Positions 13,848-16,197 of a stretch of 16,197 nucleotides of DNA are shown here, piece by piece. The stretch spans positions 1 to 16,197 of the forward strand of contig VGYW01000174.1 in assembly GCA_016872875.1 (NCBI GenBank), in the 5' to 3' direction. The translations under genes and the position numbers were made by a program. This stretch comes from Planctomycetota bacterium. GTDB taxonomy: Bacteria; Planctomycetota; PUPC01; DSUN01. The stretch's first letter is position 1. Each line of letters starts with the position of its first letter. The notes beneath the pieces were generated by a model, which was given only the letters and a program-made list of their open reading frames with translations, had not been told where the DNA came from and did no database searches.

Positions 13848-14992
13848 GTGGACATCACACCCAAGCAACGCATGGTCAACGCCTATCGCGGCCTCCCGAG
13901 CGACTGGGTGCCCGTGGCGCCGGAGTTCTGGTACTACTACCCCGCCAAGCTCCTCGGGGTGGATATGATCCAGTTCGAGAAAGAGGTGCCGTTTCACCTG
14001 GCGCTCAAGACGACCTTCGAGCGGTTCGGCTGCGAGGGCTGGGGCGTTGCGGGCGTCGGAATCCCAAACCCGAGCGTCGAGTGGAAGAGCCAGGAGAAGT
14101 GGCTCGATGCGGGCACGCTTGAGGTGCGGACGACGATCAAGACGCCCGTCGGCGAGCTGGCCGCCGCCCGCCGTCTCTCACGCTCCGAGCCGAGCTGGAA
14201 CCTCGAAAGCCCCGTGAAAGACCTCGCCCGCGACCTCCCCGCCTGGGAGCTCGCCGCCCTCGGCGGCGACCCCGACCGCCCCGACACACGCGGCCTCGTC
14301 AATGCCTGGAACGAGGTCGGCGACGCCTATCTCCTGGAGGCCTGGCTCTGCGTCCCATTCTTCGACTTCTACGGCTCAGGCCGAAACGGCGGCTTCAATG
14401 CCGCAATCTACGACTTTCTGGACCCCGATCTTCGGACTCATCTCGAAGGGCTGCGCGAGCGCTACACCGACCATGTGGTTCGCAAGGCCCGCGCCATCTG
14501 CACGCAAACCCCCGTCGAGAGCCTCTGCATCGGCTGCACCTGGAGCAACAACTCCCTCCTCGGCCCCAAGCTCTGGCGACAGTGGGACAAGCCGCTCATC
14601 AAGGCCATCGCCGACGAGGCCCACCGCCACGGCCGCCTCGTCCACCTTCACTTCCACGGCCGCTGCATGGAGACCGTCGCCGACTTCGCCGAGCTGGGCC
14701 TCGACTGCGTCTGCCCCTTCGAGCGCCCCCCGGCGGCGACGTGGCGGGCCTCCCCGGCCTCCGCCAGGTCGCCCGACTCCTCAAAGGCCGCACAACCATG
14801 AACGGCAACGTCCACACCGTCGAAACCCTCATCCGCGGCACGCCGGCAGACGCTCGCCGCGAGGTCCGCGAAATCCTCGAAGCCTTCCGCGGCAGCCCCC
14901 GCCTCGTCGTCGGCACCGGCGACCAGGTGGGACGCGAGACCCCCGAGGCCAACCTCCACGCCATGATTGACGAAGCGCGACACTTGCCGTGA
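13848..14992 (+). CDS. URO-D superfamily protein (methyltransferase-like), frameshifted
   Basis: This resembles the uroporphyrinogen-decarboxylase superfamily, which includes corrinoid methyltransferases such as MtaA/MtbA; the reaction here is unknown. It opens with VDITPKQRMVNAYRGLPSDWVPVAPEFW and includes VHLHFHGRC (265-273) and LDCVCPFERPP. Starting at GTG 13848 (ATG 13872 is an alternative), the frame stops at 14801 after 317 aa with an Arg/Ser-rich tail. At a run of six Cs (14726-14731) the -1 frame continues with GGDVAGLPGLRQVARLLKGR and the family-like C-terminus TLIRGTPADARREVREIL and VVGTGDQVGRETPEANL, ending at 14992. A joined product would be about 381 aa, normal for the family. 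A one-base assembly error, a real mutation or -1 slippage at C-CCC-CCG could explain it. No clear Shine-Dalgarno is visible. Confidence 0.82.
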
Positions 14993-15012
14993 GTGGCCCC
15001 AGGCGCTACAAT
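14984..15012 (+). promoter_or_regulatory. Sigma70-type promoter for the second URO-D-like gene
   Basis: TTGCCG (14984-14989) and TACAAT (15007-15012) are 17 nt apart, overlapping the end of the preceding gene. The predicted start near 15019 gives a leader of about 50 nt to ATG 15069. Confidence 0.6.
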
Positions 15013-15068
15013 CCCGCGGCCCGGCATCTTCGGGGATGTGGGAGGCCGGTTCTGAGGAGCCTGCTCGC

Positions 15069-16197
15069 ATGCCGATCCGCGTCACAGAGAAACGGGTCCT
15101 GCGCGACCTGGCGCGGCGGGTGGCTGAGGTGGCCAGTCTGCCCATCATGGCCGAGCGGCGGGCGATGTGGAAGCGCCACAACTCGCTCCAGCGCGTGAAG
15201 CCCATGATCCTCGTCTTCCCAGAGGGCTCGTGGGGCGAGCTGGTGCCCGACCCGGCACTCAAGTGCAAGGACGAGAAGGCGCGGAAGATCGAGTGGCAGC
15301 TCCGCAGCCGACTCTACTACCACGAACGCCTCCACGACGATATGGTGATCGAGAAGGAGTGGGTGGTCGGCAAGGCGATCAAGCACACGGGCTGGGGCCT
15401 CGAGCCGAAGAACATCCCCTCCACCGCCCCGCGCGGGGCGTGGAAGTTCGACCCCGTCCTCAAGTCGCACGACGACCTCAAGAAGCTCACGTTCCCCCAG
15501 GTCGGCCACGACGAGCGGGCGACCGCGCGGGCGCTCGAAGAGGCACAGGAGCTCTTCGGGGACATCCTGGACGTGAAGCTCAAGGGCATCTCGCACATCT
15601 CCTTCCACCCGATGGCCCTCTACACCCGCCTCCGCGGCCTCGACGAGGCGATGATGGACATGGCCGCCGAGCCGAAGCTCGTCCACGACGCCATGGCCTT
15701 CTTCGAGGAGGGCTACCGCCGGACCATCCAGCAATACGAGTGGCTCAACCTGCTGAGCCTGAACAACGACGCCACGTACCACTCGTCGGGCGGCAACGGC
15801 TACACGGATGAGCTTCCGAAGCCGGGCTTCGACCCCGCCCGCGTCCGCCCGTGCGACATGTGGGCCTCCGCGGAGGCCCAGGAGCTGGCGCTCGTCAGCC
15901 CCGAGATGCACGAGGAGTTCGCCCTCCAGTACGAGCGGCGGCTCCTCACCCCCTTTGGCCTCAACGGCTACGGCTGCTGCGAGGACCTCTCGCGCAAGCT
16001 CGGCCGCGTGCTCACCATTCCCAACATCCGCCGCGTGAGCATCTCACCCTTCGCCGACGTTGCCCGCTCAGCCGAGAGGCTGGGGGCCAAGGCGATTTTC
16101 TCCTGGAAGCCGCACCCCTCACACCTCGTGGGCGAGTTCGACGCCGCCCGCCTTCGCGCCTACGTCCAGCACACCTGCGAAGCCACCCGCGCCTGCA
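15069..16197 (+). CDS. URO-D-superfamily-like protein, 3' end outside the window
   Basis: An open frame of 376 codons runs from ATG 15069 to the window edge without a stop. GAGGAG lies 9 nt before the ATG. Recognisable blocks are EKEWVVGKAIKHTGWGLEPK (95-114), RGAWKFDP (122-129), FGDILDVKLKGISHISFH (163-180), LLSLNNDATYHSSGGNGYTDELP (228-250), RPCDMWASAEAQELALVSPEMHEEF (260-284), LNGYGCCEDL (298-307) and IFSWKPHPSH (343-352). I associate this combination with a planctomycete/Lentisphaerota-type URO-D-like group, often left as hypothetical; that is from memory. It differs strongly from the upstream URO-D protein, so it is not a recent duplicate. The paired Cys303-Cys304 could be a metal or corrinoid-site feature (inference). 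Its own promoter suggests independent expression. Confidence 0.8.
   Translation, partial: MPIRVTEKRVLRDLARRVAEVASLPIMAERRAMWKRHNSLQRVKPMILVFPEGSWGELVPDPALKCKDEKARKIEWQLRSRLYYHERLHDDMVIEKEWVVGKAIKHTGWGLEPKNIPSTAPRGAWKFDPVLKSHDDLKKLTFPQVGHDERATARALEEAQELFGDILDVKLKGISHISFHPMALYTRLRGLDEAMMDMAAEPKLVHDAMAFFEEGYRRTIQQYEWLNLLSLNNDATYHSSGGNGYTDELPKPGFDPARVRPCDMWASAEAQELALVSPEMHEEFALQYERRLLTPFGLNGYGCCEDLSRKLGRVLTIPNIRRVSISPFADVARSAERLGAKAIFSWKPHPSHLVGEFDAARLRAYVQHTCEATRAC

Noticed and set aside
14726..14731. Firm claim of programmed -1 frameshifting in the URO-D gene
   Set aside because: The slippery pattern is present, but a one-base homopolymer error or ordinary mutation explains it equally well. 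I saw no clear downstream stem-loop or internal Shine-Dalgarno, so it is kept only as an open finding.

Overview
This is a high-GC bacterial window (roughly 65-70% by eye) that most resembles a Planctomycetota or other PVC-group genome. That is inference, based on four things: abundant intergenic palindromes and 7-9 bp tandem arrays, FHA-domain proteins without neighbouring kinases, a DUF1570/peptidase-MA-like protein, and two uroporphyrinogen-decarboxylase-superfamily (URO-D) proteins. I see no rRNA, tRNA, CRISPR array, phage gene or transposase.

Left half, all minus strand (174-11705). An operon appears to start at a good sigma70-type promoter (11773-11801) and runs lnt (apolipoprotein N-acyltransferase), a membrane FHA protein, a second FHA protein with a helical-repeat C-terminus (stop and start codons touching), a membrane-anchored peptidase-like protein whose HExxH has become HQxxH, and a CUT1-type solute-binding lipoprotein (overlapping start). 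After a block of palindromic repeats comes an orphan CbiO/ECF-type ABC ATPase. A separate promoter (3108-3136) drives a small lipoprotein of unknown function. A 102-nt inverted repeat then precedes a 662-aa protein that looks like a six-hairpin glycosidase. The theme is the cell envelope: lipoprotein maturation, two lipoproteins and three single-pass membrane proteins.

Right half, plus strand (12023-16197). A divergent promoter drives a CorC/HlyC-type CNNM-CBS membrane protein with a GTG start. It is followed at tight spacing by a HicA/HicB-type toxin-antitoxin pair and a URO-D protein whose frame is broken at a run of six Cs (14726-14731), with the conserved C-terminus continuing in the -1 frame. 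A last promoter (14984-15012) precedes a second, different URO-D-like gene that runs off the window end.

Nothing here is a clear new defence or mobile system. The most notable signals are the inactivated-looking peptidase fold beside two FHA membrane proteins and lnt, the URO-D frameshift, a 7-bp array embedded in a signal-peptide region, and two elaborate palindromic elements at gene junctions.
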